Source: Mercurialis annua (Eukaryota > Streptophyta > Magnoliopsida > Malpighiales > Euphorbiaceae). Taken from it: a stretch of 64,000 bases of DNA. The stretch spans positions 46,119,665-46,183,664 of the forward strand of contig NC_065570.1 in assembly GCF_937616625.2 (NCBI RefSeq), given 5' to 3'. A program made the position numbers and the translations under genes. This document shows positions 35,768 to 48,579 of the stretch, in pieces. Below the pieces are notes generated by a model. It saw nothing but the letters and a program-made list of their open reading frames with translations. It ran no database searches and was not told the DNA's origin. The stretch's first letter is position 1. Each line of letters opens with the position of its first letter.

Positions 35768-37812
35768 ATGAATACTCGTGGACGTGCTGCAGCTCAGGCT
35801 GAGGCTGAAGCTGACGACGCTATGTCGATTGAGGTAGACCAGCATGAACCAGAGGTTAAAGTTGGCAGGGGACGTGCAGGTGGAGTTCAGGCTGGCAGAG
35901 GCCGGGGTGGCAGAGGTCAGGCTATTGGAGGCAGAGGTAGGGGACGTGGTGATGCAGGCGTTTAGGCACCAGGTGTACCACAAGCTCCTATTGATCCATT
36001 TGATTTCACTACATTTCTAGGTGGGATCATTGCGCTCCAAAATAATCAGGTGCAACTACAGGCGGGACAGATCGCCATGTAGAAACAGTATGCTATGCCT
36101 GGACAGATTGTACAGCAGCAGGTACCACAGGCTGGTGGTGTTGCGGTTGGTGGTGCTGGAATCACTAACAGGGACTTGGTGTTGGCTTATTCGAGGCTGA
36201 AGCCGATTGAGTTTGCGGGCGACGGCGACGCCCTAGACTTTCTGGAGGAGGTTGAGCGGAATGCTCAGAGACTACAGGCTTCTGAGAAACAGACAGTTAT
36301 GCTAGTGGAGATGTCCTTGAAGGGTGCTGCAAATGATTGGCTTCGCATGGAAATTTGTGCGGTTATGGCTACTATTACTTGGGCGGATTTTGTGACTCGA
36401 TTCAAGGACTTTTACCTACCTTTTTCAGTGACAGAGGGTTACAGAGACAAAACTGCTGATTCTGAATAGAGGAGACAGATCAGTGCATAAGTATACCATT
36501 GAGTTTGTGAGACTGAGTCGCTTTGCCCCAGATTTGCAGACTGAACAGCAGAGGGTGAACGACAGGTACGTGAAGGGTCTAGGTGCTGAGTTTATTAGTC
36601 TTCTGACCGAGACGAGCAAGGAATTTCCTGCTGTAGTGGACATTGCCCGTCGGATGGAGACAAATTTACTACACTTTGGAAACATGTCTGAGACCAAGAA
36701 GGCGAGCAGTGTTGTTCAGAATAGTGGGCAGTAGGGTGGTAGCAGCAGCTATCAGTTCAAGCCTTCCCAATACAAGAGTCAGAAGGGGGGGTGGTCGAAA
36801 AGGGGATCAGCCGTATTCTCACAGTTCTAGTTATAGTGGGAGTAGCCATGGATCTGGTCGCGGTTACAGTGGTACTTCTAGTGTTCCGTTTGGTCATAAC
36901 TGCAGGCGCAGACATCCGGGACAGTGCCAAGTGGCACCAGGTAGTTGCTATTATGCCTGTTCATGGGCCGGGCTTGGGCGGGCTCGGGCCGGGCTTAAGC
37001 GGGCTTGACTTTTTTAAAGGCAAGCCCAAGCCCGGTTCGGGCTTCAAATATTCCACCCAAACCCGGCCCTAATACTCTATTTTTACGGGCTCGGGCCGGG
37101 CTTGGGCGGGCTTACGTTGTTTTTTTATAATATTAGAAGCCCGAGCCTGCCCATAGAAAATCGGGCTTTTTTCGGGCTCGGGCTCGGGCCGGGCTTGGGA
37201 CCAAAAATTGGTGTCCAAGCCCGGCCTTAAGAGGACGGGCCTGGGCGGGCAGGCCGGGTACCCAAGCCCATGAACATGTCTAGTTGCTATGCTTGTGGCC
37301 AGCATGGTCACTTTGCTAGGGAGTGTCTAGCATCTGTGCAGCAGATGTCATCAGCTAGTGTTGCTCAGCCGTTCTTTCAGCAGCAGAGACCTGTTTTCAC
37401 TTCTTCGGTAGGGTATTCCCAACCTGCCGCATCGTTTGGTGGCCAGCAGGGCCGTGGTTCAGGAGGGCATGGTTTTGGTGGCTGTGGAAACGGTGGTAGA
37501 GGCTCAAGTAGTTACAGTTCTTCTCAGGCACCGCTGCAAGGACACGGTCAGGCTAGAGTGTTTGCTTTGACTCCTCAGGATGCTCGTGCATCAAACGCCT
37601 TAGTGCAAGGTACTATTCCCATTTCATTTGTAGATGTCTTGGTTTTATTTGATGCGGGTGCAACCCACTCTTTTGTTTCTTCGAGTTTTGCTGCTAAATT
37701 GGGTGTGACACCATCTAGGTTGTTAGAGCCTTTATCTGTATCTACGCCTTTTTCTGACTGTGTTGTGGTGGATGTGGTTTATCCGTCTTGTTCTATGGTT
37801 ATAGATGGTAGA
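35768..37812 (+). pseudogene. gag and protease pseudogene of element E, split by a hAT MITE
   Basis: It starts MNTRGRAAAQAEAEADDAM, with a Gly/Arg-rich tail, then the gag core in 36095-36469 (FAGDGDALDFLEEVERNAQR, LKGAANDWLRME) and NDRYVKGLGAEF in 36483-36734. A stop near 35963, frameshifts near 36460 and 36730, and a TAG at 36732 break it. After the MITE the zinc knuckle CYACGQHGHFAREC lies at about 37285-37326, then a Ser/Gln/Gly-rich linker and the protease motif VLFDAGATHSFVSSSF. The protease is cut at 37812 by element F and resumes at 48580. Confidence 0.87.
36952..37282. mobile_element. GC-rich hAT-type MITE with 8-bp target duplication
   Basis: Left end TATGCCTGTTCATGGGCC; right end, inverted, TAGACATGTTCATGGGC. 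GTTGCTAT flanks it at 36944-36951 and 37283-37290, a perfect 8-bp duplication as made by hAT transposases. The interior is dominated by GGGCTCGGGCCGGGCTTG words and is strikingly GC-rich in this AT-rich window. Comparison with element C shows the uninterrupted gag (CACCAGGTAGTTGTTATGCT at 20444). There is no transposase. Confidence 0.9.
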
Positions 37813-40800
37813 CGTCACGACCCAATTTCATGAATCGTGACCGGCGCTAGGGTATGGGTATGGTTGTAACAAAACCCGTAGCAAGCCTCGCGGAAATCAA
37901 ATAAACATTTAAACCTGCAGAAAACTGCTCAGGGGCAACCGAGACTCCAACCTAAGTCTAGCAATTTATAATACAGTTCTAATATAAATAACTTAAGTGT
38001 CTGAATATTCCACAGCATGCCTTAAATATAATAATAAAGTATTCCAGAGTAAACATGCCAATAATAAATAGTCGATCAAATTCGACAATCCCAAAGTGCA
38101 ACAATAAGTAATGTATAAACTAGTTCTACTGCGGTCTAAGAGTTCGAAAACAGAAACTAGTTTAATAACATAAAAACCTCCGAGGAATCAAAAGAATTGG
38201 AGTGGACCAGCTTTCAAATTATAAACCTGGAAAATTTGGGAAAACAACGGGGTCAGATATACTGAGATGAGTTCACAATACTATTTACATTTATTAAGTT
38301 TAAAACCCTTAAATCAAAACAGTTTATACTAATATAGTATGATTATGGAAAACAGTATTGAAATGATCCCAGCGTAAGTATGACATAGTATACCGATAGA
38401 CCCAGAGTGGACGGGAACAAATCGTCGTCGTATATTTATACCAGCGTAAGCAAGACTTTAGTCTGCCGTTTCCCAGAGTACTTACTGGTGCACACAGTCT
38501 CGATACAAGCCTATCGAGTAGCTCGTTTCAATCCCGATCCATAATCCGTAAAAACAGTTCAAAAACATTTATAATACTAAAATAACTTGCGGTACTTAAT
38601 AAAGCGGTAAATAGCACTACAAACTCACTGCTTGCTTATCCACGTGATCTTGGCAAACAGCTAACCCTGCGTAGACTCCGAAGCACGAGCAGTCGACGGG
38701 TCTAAAATAATAAATAGGTTAATATCTGTACGACCCCTAACTCTAAGATCACTAGACACCACGTAGGACTAGCACAATTGAATAACCAGATAAATCACAG
38801 AGAAACACAATTCTCAAATAAATTGTAATGCCGTAATTAATTCAAGACTATTGAGTTCGCACTTAAATCCAGTCCGAAAATATTATTAAAATAATATTTA
38901 ATTGATAAATAAAATCAATTCCTCAAATAGTGTGTTATCCAAATTTTTCAAAACTACCAAGCTAAACCTACATGTCAGTGACCCAAGTCCAAACCGACCC
39001 AACTGATATTCCAGAATTATAAACCACAGTTTATAATTAATATTAAATAAAATATTAATTAATATCAAAATAGAACTCAATAGCTTGAAACCCAAGTAAT
39101 TAAATATTACCGGCAATTATCTCAAATAATTAAATAACAAAATAAAGAAAAAATATAAATTTATTTCCAAAGGCATTCTAAGCCAAAAATATCAATTTGA
39201 CAATTAAATAATAATTAATAATAATAATTAATTTAATTTAATTTTTAAATAACACCAATATTATTTTTTTCGGTCTTAAAATAATATAACTAATTTTGAC
39301 AACATTAAAAATTAAATGAAATCTCCAAATTCTCATTTAATATAATCAATTATAAAATTATATATAATCCATAATAAGTTTAATATTAATTTAAATTTAA
39401 AAATATTAAAGCTCAAAGTAATTTCAAATTATAAATAATATTATTATTTAAATCACTAATTAATAAGTCAAAACCAATTTCGTAAATTAAAATTAAAATC
39501 AATACAAAATAGTTGCTAATTTAAGTTCAGGAATCAATATATTTAAAACATAAAATTTCTGTGACCAAAGTCACCATTTAGCCAAAACAAATTTAAAATG
39601 GCCAAACACCTAATGACACATAGTCATCTTTTCCAATTTAAGCAACACAACAATCCCACATAACATTAACTTGCAGAAACCAAAATTCTTAACTACAACT
39701 CTCAAACTTCAACTTCATAATTCCTTAACCATCAACTAACCAAGATCACATATTCAATATCAACACTCCAAATAAGAAATTCAAGCTAATGAAATCGAAT
39801 GAAACCGAGAACCCATTCTCAAAAGCTTGAAAACCAAGAACAACGAAGAAACCATCTAAATTGAAATCTCAAACACAAAACAGAAATATAACACTTAACA
39901 AACCAATAACCCATAGATTAATACCATTAAGATCTCACAACAAAGTCCAAGGATGAAAAGTTGGATTCGGCAGTAGCTATTTTTCAAAACAAACTCAGAT
40001 ATGAACAACTAAGTACAGTGAGACGGCGGCGATTAATACGAGTTCGTTTACGTACCATTTGACGAACGAAAGGTGTAGAAACGTAGATGCGTGAGTCTAC
40101 TTTCACGGGAAACAAACGGAATTGATTTCAACCTCCAAACAGCTGCCAAACGAACTGAAATCCCAAGAGGTCAATTTAATATCAAAACAGAATTTTCTTG
40201 AAAACGGCAAAACGGCGGCGATTAATACGAGAAATATAACGTACCGTTTTACAAAACGAAGATTGGGATTTGTAGATATGTGAGTCTTCTTCGACTGGGA
40301 CGAATCGGAACTGAAAATAACGCCATAACGATGAGGAACGAATCGAATTACAGAGAGGTTGATTTTTACTCAAAACTGAAATATAAGTTGAAAAGTTTAC
40401 CAATGAACACCCGATTTTGATTGCTGATTAGGAAAAGAGTTTTCCGCGAAATTGAATGAGGAAAGCGGCTAAGGTTTGTCTGATGTGTGGTGAAGAATTT
40501 AGGTTTAGGAAACGTGTTTAAATACTTGAAGAATCAAGAGAAATCCGGGGGCAAAACTGCCCCCCTCACTTCACATATAGCAGGTCTCGAACGAGACCTG
40601 CTAAAATGAACAGGTCTCGTACGAGACCTGTGGGTATCGAACGAGACCTGCATAAAAAACGCAGGTCTCGTACGAGACCTGCATTCTCGTACGAGACCAG
40701 GTCTCGGTTCAACGAGACCTAGTCCAACCAATTCTGGTTGGACCGAAACCCAACCCGAAACTTTTTTTTTATATATTTTCGAAATCCGGACTTTAATTAA

Positions 40801-40930
40801 CCCTTTTCGAAACCCGGACTAGAATTAACCCATTTTCGAATCCAATCACAAAACAAGTTTAAATTACGTAAACTACTAAAATGTTACCGGGACTCGCAAC
40901 AAAAATTTGAAAATTTTCCGGGGTATTACA
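37813..40930 (-). repeat. 3' LTR of element F
   Basis: 3118 bp, from CGTCACGACCC (its terminal T is mutated to C) to GGGGTATTACA. It matches the other LTR base for base over long stretches with scattered single-base changes, for example the pair near 40750 and 48390. It contains the palindrome cluster at 40581-40720. Confidence 0.92.
40581..40720. repeat. Cluster of palindromes GGTCTCGTACGAGACC in LTR of F
   Basis: Several copies of AGGTCTCGWACGAGACCT occur within 140 bp, some complete 18-bp dyads and some half sites. The same cluster is present in the other LTR at 48229-48367. The 3' LTR of E has a reduced version (CGAGACCTTC...TCTCGTTCGAGACC near 52040-52083). Confidence 0.88.
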
Positions 40931-43900
40931 TTCTCCCCAACTAATTAAAAATTCGTCCTCGAATTTAAAACAAAACCATCGACGAACCACGTAACATAAA
41001 ATTACGCGACCAGCTGAACAAATGTACCAAGCCGATAAGAAAACGCATCCACAAGATACCTATCCTAAACCAGGACAACAAAATATAACGAAACTGCAAA
41101 CGGCCTCTCTTATTAAATAATAGCTCAAAACCAAGAAACCAACCCAACTGTAGTTGATGGTATTTCATGCCCAACGGCATACGCACGCGCGTATGCAAAA
41201 CTCAACAGGTTGTCCCTCAAGACAACTCCATACCTCCAGTTGCAAAAAGATAACGAACATACTCAAAGGTCACCAAAGTACCGACACAACTTCCACTAGG
41301 CAAAAACAAACACGCAACTCTAGGTGCGATCGAGTAAGATCAAACAAACTCTATTACACAAAACTCGGCTGATATATTATAAGCGATCACAACACACATA
41401 TGTATCAAACTCTGTTTCTTGCAATTAGGTGCTCCAACTAATAATAACACAATTATTCAACTGAGAGTCACAATTTCCCTGCACCGAAGTGGCTCCCAAA
41501 ACCAGCTCGTAGCTCATCTATTATAAAACCCTCATTATCAAATACAAGATCAAACACTAAGCTCGACTATAGTTCATAAAATCCCAAACTCTTTTGCCTC
41601 AAACGAAAACAATAACATTGCAACATTGCTGATAAAATCTATCATTCTTAAACACTTACTTCCTTTTACTTATAGCATCTCTACATCAAAATGACCGAAA
41701 ACAAAACCCAATAACTTCAGATAATATTTCGGTTCCAAAACAAACATTATAATAATCATCTAATCTTAACGATTAGTACCAGCTCGATAATACTATTAAC
41801 TTGTGAATCAACAACACAAAAACTCATAACGCAATTCAAAGAAAAGCGAACCTCTCGCATGATAACAAAATAAATTTCTATATCAATGATACACAATATC
41901 CATCATAATGATTCTTCCAATCACTCAGAAACATAACGCCACGACTACTCTGAACATTGACTGCATCTGACAACATAAAATTTTGTCGCCCTTACCAAGG
42001 GTTCAACAACTGACCCAACGATATCCATCATTACGATAATACCCTCTATAACAAAATCGATCAACCAATCATGCTTGTCGAAACCTATTAACTCCGATTT
42101 CGATTTTTAAATCAACTTTCTCATATAACCAAATCGAACTCAAATTCTCAAAATTATTCAATCAATTGACTACAGCCTCGTATACAACGAGAGATCAAAC
42201 GACCAGTTTACTACGACCAGATAGTTAGTTATGCTCAAAACCAACTCCTGTGGGTATAAAATCTTTTAATACCAAATAGTTTATATACAGAAAAATTTTC
42301 CACTTTGTTTAAAAGACTCTACGTCTTACACCTCTTTTTTCATTCGAAATCGAAATACTTTTACCGTTGAAAAAAACATCGGTTTTGCAAACCCTTGAAA
42401 AATTTCAAGACCTTCACATTTAAATCCGGAATTTCCTCTTACTTTCCAATACATTTGCAAATCTATAAAACAGTTCAATTGACAAAAATTTATGTTCTTT
42501 TTAATTCAAACTTGCTAATACACTTTTTAATAATTTATACTTTAAAAGCCAACTGTGGCAGAATTTTCCGTATTCAAAATACACATTGATGTTTCAAGCA
42601 TCCCAAAATTTTAAGTCGCTTCTAAATTTTCTCAAACAAAAACAAAATTAAAGAAATCGCTCAAGCGAAAAATTTATTATCATTTTTGAATCAATTTTGA
42701 CAAAAATTCTCCCTTTCCTCAGAAAGATAAAATCAGCAATGTAAATCTCTTGTTTATAAACATTCCTTATATTAATACACCCAAAATTCTTTGGACAGTT
42801 TCAAATCTGGAAAGATAAAGTTTCGTTTAAAACAAATATATAGTGTATAAGCACACATGGAGCATAACCAACATTCTTAATCCAAAAATCCTTAATTATC
42901 ATGAAGCTTTCTATTCTAAAATACACTATACCGCACTTAGCACAACTATATCTCGAGCGCAACCTCAAAATCATTTTTACTCATAACCACGAGATTCTAA
43001 TTCTACAGATCAATATCTCACAACATAAACGTCCAATATCCATCACCATCATCACAGAGTATTTGTCTAGCTACCTTTCGGTAACAGTTTCAAAATCATT
43101 TGAAATTTCACAACTTTATAAATATATTTACCCCAAAGGAACTTGCGAGTTTGTTTCAAAACATCTTTCTCAAAACACTTTATCGATAAAATCCATTTTA
43201 CATAATTGTGCGCTAGGGTGATGACATCTCTCATCCCCAAAGAGTTGCATCCAACCCTAATAATTTCTATGCACGTGATGCATGTACTATTATGCATGTA
43301 TCAATTATTAATTTATCTTATATTTAGTGAACATACTCTGTGTTCAATGCAAATCTATTCGTGACATTCAAAATGCATGTTCATGATATGTCTGGGCACA
43401 ATTACGTGTTGAAAATATTTCAAATATTTCAGCATATCAATCTTTGAAATCCATTTCTCAATAAACATTTGCTAGACGTTACACTCTGTGAGATGTGCAC
43501 CCGATGACCTCAAAATATTTCTCAAAATTCTTTACTTGCACCTAGCAACATTCGATGCTATACAACAACTCCTACTAATAACTTCATTACAACTCTATTA
43601 TAAAAAGTATCTAACTAACCTCAATCCAGACTGAGCATATAACCAAAGAAAATAGCACATAAAATATGTTCCTATAAAATTTACCGCCAGCTCCCATATC
43701 GCATCACCAGACTTGATGGAAACACCAGTGTATTAATACACCGATCTATCTTCTTGGTTCATAATTTCCAATATCCGTTCTAGGATAATTAGAAATCATC
43801 ACCCAAATAAGGGAATATTTTCCTCGTCTTCCTCGATATCGAAATCCAAAGATTTCGATCCAAAAACAAAATAGCAAACCCAATTTATCCCTAGTTGATA

Positions 43901-45458
43901 CTATATCAAAACGGGGTTTGAACAAAGTTAGACTCACAATCAAACTAAAATCAGGTATTTACTATAACCGCATGAAATAAATCATCTCACGTGCTACTTC
44001 GCACGAATCGATGACACAAAACAATTTACTTAATCCAACATGTAAGCGAATTAAACAACGTAAATTATTTTCACAAGAAACAAATCTGTAAATCGAAAAT
44101 CACGTAAACGTACTATTGAACACGATTAACTCAAACATACTTAAAAACAAATCGGGATATGTCAAAACATATCCTTGAAATCTCATACAAAATCACCATG
44201 TAATTATATAATCCTTTAATAGTACGCTCCAAAATTCGTTTTGAAATTTAAAGTCAAATACGAAAACTTCCAAATTTTATGGAGCCCCATGGTTAAAACC
44301 AAATCACAATTTGTAAAAATCTCTTCTTATTAATCGGTTGCTTTAAAACGGATACCCAAGTACCTCAAATCACAAAATCATCGAGCTATCCGAGTCATTA
44401 CAACTACCAAGCTCAACTCCTAAATTTGGGTGACCCAAGTCGAACCCAAAACAATCGTTTATAAAACGTATTCAAAATATTCGTAAAACCGGAAAATACT
44501 TTTAATAAAATCCCCATCCTTTCAAAATTGAGAGCTCAACACAACCCAACTGCTAAACGGCAAATCTAAAATCTCAAGTGAGAGATCTTTAATCTCAATC
44601 ATCTATTCCGTAAATCCCAAAAATTTAAAATGTTGTCATACTACAACATGATAGAATAACTTCAATGTTAAATTTTTAAAACAATGACTTATCTCATAAA
44701 ATATCATTTGAAACCATCGCTTGTTACACCAGACCAAACATAATATTTCAAAATATTTACTGACAACTCAACCAAAAACCATCTTTTTAAGAATTTAAAA
44801 TTAAACTTCACTTATAATTCTATGTTGAAACACAATTCGGATAAAACAATATTCTCAATAAAATCTTTAAATCAACATGTGGTCAAACAATGCATGACCA
44901 TCAAACACGTTTTAAGGTTTAACCCAAAATCTCTTTAATTGAAAAACAAGGCTAACGCCCAACATACGATCACATTTAAAATCATCATCAAGGCCAAAGC
45001 CAAGATGTACTTTATTAACAAGGTAAAAGCAGTTCAACGCATCATGTAAAATAACTGTAACCATTCCATATATTCTAAAGTGTATCAGGCATGGTCGCCA
45101 AATATATCACACAACACCATACCCAAGTATGAGTTTAGAGAAATTATCCAACCTATGATTTCCCGAGAAATCGAAAGCAATTATAACCACCCAAGTGAAA
45201 TAATATCAACATGAAAAAACACAGCAATTAACATACAAGTGAAATAAATTGTCAATCACAACGTCAATACCAAATAAGGACAGACAGACATCACCTATAG
45301 GATGTAGGCTGAAGGTTTGAAAACAAATGATGACGTTTTAAAAGACAAGACACGAATCCTAATTTTACAGTAGTTCCTAAGACATAACAACGCTTAACAG
45401 AGTAAACACATAGCAAGCAAATGGCCTTGGTTTGAAACCAAAGCTCTGATACCAACTT
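40931..45458 (-). other. Non-coding interior of element F
   Basis: The left end (40931-40942 read inverted) is the polypurine tract AGTTGGGGAGAA, preceded by AAATTCGAGGACGAATTTT as in E. The right 190 bases resemble the E leader. The roughly 4.2 kb between is AT-rich with no recognisable protein motif; frames such as 42901-43221 look like chance ORFs. Its origin is unknown. Confidence 0.7.
45443..45454 (-). other. Primer-binding site of element F
   Basis: GCTCTGATACCA on the plus strand, complement of TGGTATCAGAGC, four bases from the LTR at 45459. Confidence 0.9.
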
Positions 45459-48400
45459 TGTAACAACCCAATTTCATGAATCGTGACCGGCGCTAGGGTA
45501 TGGGTATGGTTGTAACAAAACCCGTAGCAAGCCTCGCGGAAATCAAATAAACATTTAAACCTGCAGAAAACTGCTCAGGGGCAACCGAGACTCCAACCTA
45601 AGTCTAGCAATTTATAATACAATTCTAATATAAATAACTTAAGTGTCTGAATATTCCACAGCATGCCTTAAATATAATAATAAAGTATTCCAGAGTAAAC
45701 ATGTCAATAATAAATAGTCGATCAAATTCGACAATCCCAAAGTGCAACAATAAGTAATGTATAAACTAGTTCTACTGCGGCCTAAGAGTTCGAAAACAGA
45801 AACTAGTTTAATAACATAAAAACCTCCGAGGAATCAAAAGAATTGGAGTGGACCAGCTTTCAAATCATAAACCTGGAAAATTTGGGAAAACAACGGGGTC
45901 AGATATACTGAGATGAGTTCGCAATACTATTTACATTTATTAAGTTTAAAACCCTTAAATCATAACAGTTTATACTAATATAGTATGATTATGGAAAACA
46001 GTATTGAAATGATCCCAGCGTAAGTATGACATAGTATACCGATAAACCCAGAGTGGACGGGAACAAATCCTCGTCATATATTTATACCAGCATAAGCAAG
46101 ACTTTAGTCTGCCGTTTCCCAGAGTACTTACCGGTGCACACAGTCTCGATACAAGCCTATTGAGTAGCTCGTTTCAATCCAGATCTATAATCCGTAAAAA
46201 CAGTTCAAAAACATTTATAATACTAAAATAACTTGCGGTACTTAATAAAGCGGTAAATAGCACTACAAACTCACTGCCTGCTTATCCACGTGATCTTGGC
46301 AAACAGCTAACCCTGCGTAGACTCCGAAGCACGAGCAGTCGACAGGACTAAAATAATAAATAGGTTAATATTTGTACGACCACTAACTCTAAGATCACTA
46401 GACACCACGTAGGACTAGCACAATTAAATAACCAGATAAATCACAAAGAAACACAATTCTCAAATAAATTGTAATGCCGTAATTAATTCAAGACTATTGA
46501 GTTCGCACTTAAATCCAGTCCGAAATATTATTAAAATAATATTTAATTGATAAATAAAATCAATTCCTCATATAGTGGGTTAGCCGAGTTTTTCAAAACT
46601 ACCAAGGTAAACCCACATGTCGGTGACCCAAGTCCAAACCGACCCAACTGATATTCCAGAATTATAAACCACAGTTTATAATTAATATTAAATAAAATAT
46701 TAATTAATATCAAAATAGAACTCAATTGCTTGAAACCCAAGTAATTAAATATTACCGGCAATTATCTCAAATAATTAAATAACAAAATAAAGCAAAAATA
46801 TAAATTTAATTCCAAAGGCATTCTAAGCCAAAAATATCAATTTAACAATTAAATAATAATAAATAATAATAATTAATTTAATTTAATTTTTAAATAACAC
46901 TAATATTTTTTTTTAGGTCTTAAAATAATATAACTAATTTTAACAACATTAAAAATTAAATGAAATCCCCAAATTCTCATTTAATATAATCAATTATAAA
47001 ATTATATATAATCCATAATAAATTTAATATTAATTTAAATTTAAAAATATTAAAGCTCAAAGTAATTTCAAATTATAAATAATATTATTATTTAAATCGC
47101 TAATTAATAAGTCAAAACCAATTTCGTAAATTAAAATTAAAATCAATACAAAATAGTTGCTAATTTAAGTTCAGGAATCAATATATTTAAACATAAAATT
47201 TCAGTTACCAAAGTCACCATTTAGTCAAAACAAATTTAAAATGGCCAAACACCTAATGACACATAGTCATCTTTTCCAATTTAAGCAACACAACAATCCC
47301 ACATAACATTAACTTGCAGAAACCGAAATTCTTAACTACAACTCTCAAACTTCAACTTCATAATTCCTTAACCATCAACTAACCAAGATCACATACTCAA
47401 TATCAACACTTCAAATAAGACACATGAATTCAAGCTAATGAAATCGAATGAAACCGAGAACCCATTCTCAAAAGCTTGAAAACCAAGAACAACGAAGAAA
47501 CCATCTAAATCGAAATCTCAAACACAAAACAGAAATATAACACTTAACGAACCAATAACCCATAGATTAATACCATTAAGATCTCACAACAAAGTCCAAA
47601 GATGAAAAGTTGGATTCGGCAGTAGCTATTTTCAAAACAAACTCAGACATGAACAACTAAGTACGGTGAGACGGCGGCGATTAATACTAGTTCGTTTACG
47701 TACCGTTTGACAAACGAAAGGTGTAGAAACGTAGATGCGCGAGTCTACTTTCACGGGAAACAAACGGAATTGATTTTGACCTCCAAACGGCTGCCAAACG
47801 AACTGAAATCCCAAGAGGTCGATTTAATATCAAAACAGAATTTTCTTGAAAACGGCAAAACGGCGGCGATTGATACGAGAAATATAACGTACCGTTTTAC
47901 AAAACGAAGATTGGGATTTGTAGATACGTGAGTCTTCTTCGACTGGGACGAATCGGAACTGAAAATAACGCCATAACGATGAGGAACAAATCGAATTACA
48001 GAGAGGTTGATTTTTACTCAAAACTGAAATATAAGTTGAAAAGTTTACCAATGAACACCCGATTTTGATTGCTGATTAGAAGAAGAGTTTTCAGCAAAAT
48101 TGAATGAGGAAAGCGGCTAAGGTTTGTCTGATGTGTGGTGAAGAATTTAGGTTTAGGAAACGTGTTTAAATACTTGAAGAATCAAGAGAAATCCGGGGGC
48201 AAAACTGCCCCCCTCACTTAACATATAGCAGGTCTCGAACGAGACCTGCTAAAATGAACAGGTCTCGTACGAGACCTGTGGTTATCGAACGAGACCTGCA
48301 TCAAAAACGCAGGTCTCGTACGAGACCCGCATTCTCGTACGAGACTAGGTCTCGGTTCAACGAGACTTGGTCCAACCAATTCTGGTTGGACCGAAACACA

Positions 48401-48579
48401 ACCCGAAACTTTTTTTTATATATATTTTCGAAATCCGGACTTTAATTAACCCTTTTCGAAACCCGGACTAGAATTAACCCATTTTAGAATCCAATCACAA
48501 AACAAGTTTAAATTACGTAAACTACTAAAATGTTACCGGGACTCGCAACAAAAATTTGAAAATTTTCCGGGGTATTACA
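45459..48579 (-). repeat. 5' LTR of element F
   Basis: 3121 bp, from TGTAACAACCC to GGGGTATTACA. It pairs with 37813-40930; length differs by only three bases. Differences seen by eye include one CACATGAATT-type insertion near 47422 and scattered substitutions. It holds the second palindrome cluster (48229-48367). Confidence 0.92.

Larger units (their letters stand above)
37813..48579 (-). mobile_element. Element F: complete non-autonomous LTR retrotransposon (LARD-like)
   Basis: Two near-identical 3.1-kb LTRs in minus orientation (37813-40930 and 45459-48579) enclose 4528 bp. GTAGA at 37808-37812 and 48580-48584 is the target duplication in the protease of element E. On the minus strand the interior begins with an initiator-Met primer site and a leader resembling that of E (TATGTGTTTA..., GTCTTGTCTTTT, AACGTCATC), and ends with AGTTGGGGAGAA, the same polypurine tract as E. 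No gag or pol motif is found on either strand, and open frames are short. Size and lack of coding domains fit a large retrotransposon derivative (LARD). Confidence 0.9.

Noticed and set aside
40581..40720. CRISPR-like spaced palindromes
   Set aside because: Repeat spacing is irregular, there are no unique spacers of constant length, and the cluster lies in a plant LTR in two copies.
42901..43221. 106-residue ORF in element F as a gene
   Set aside because: No recognisable motif, AT-driven composition, and neither adjoining frames nor the other strand support a conserved product.
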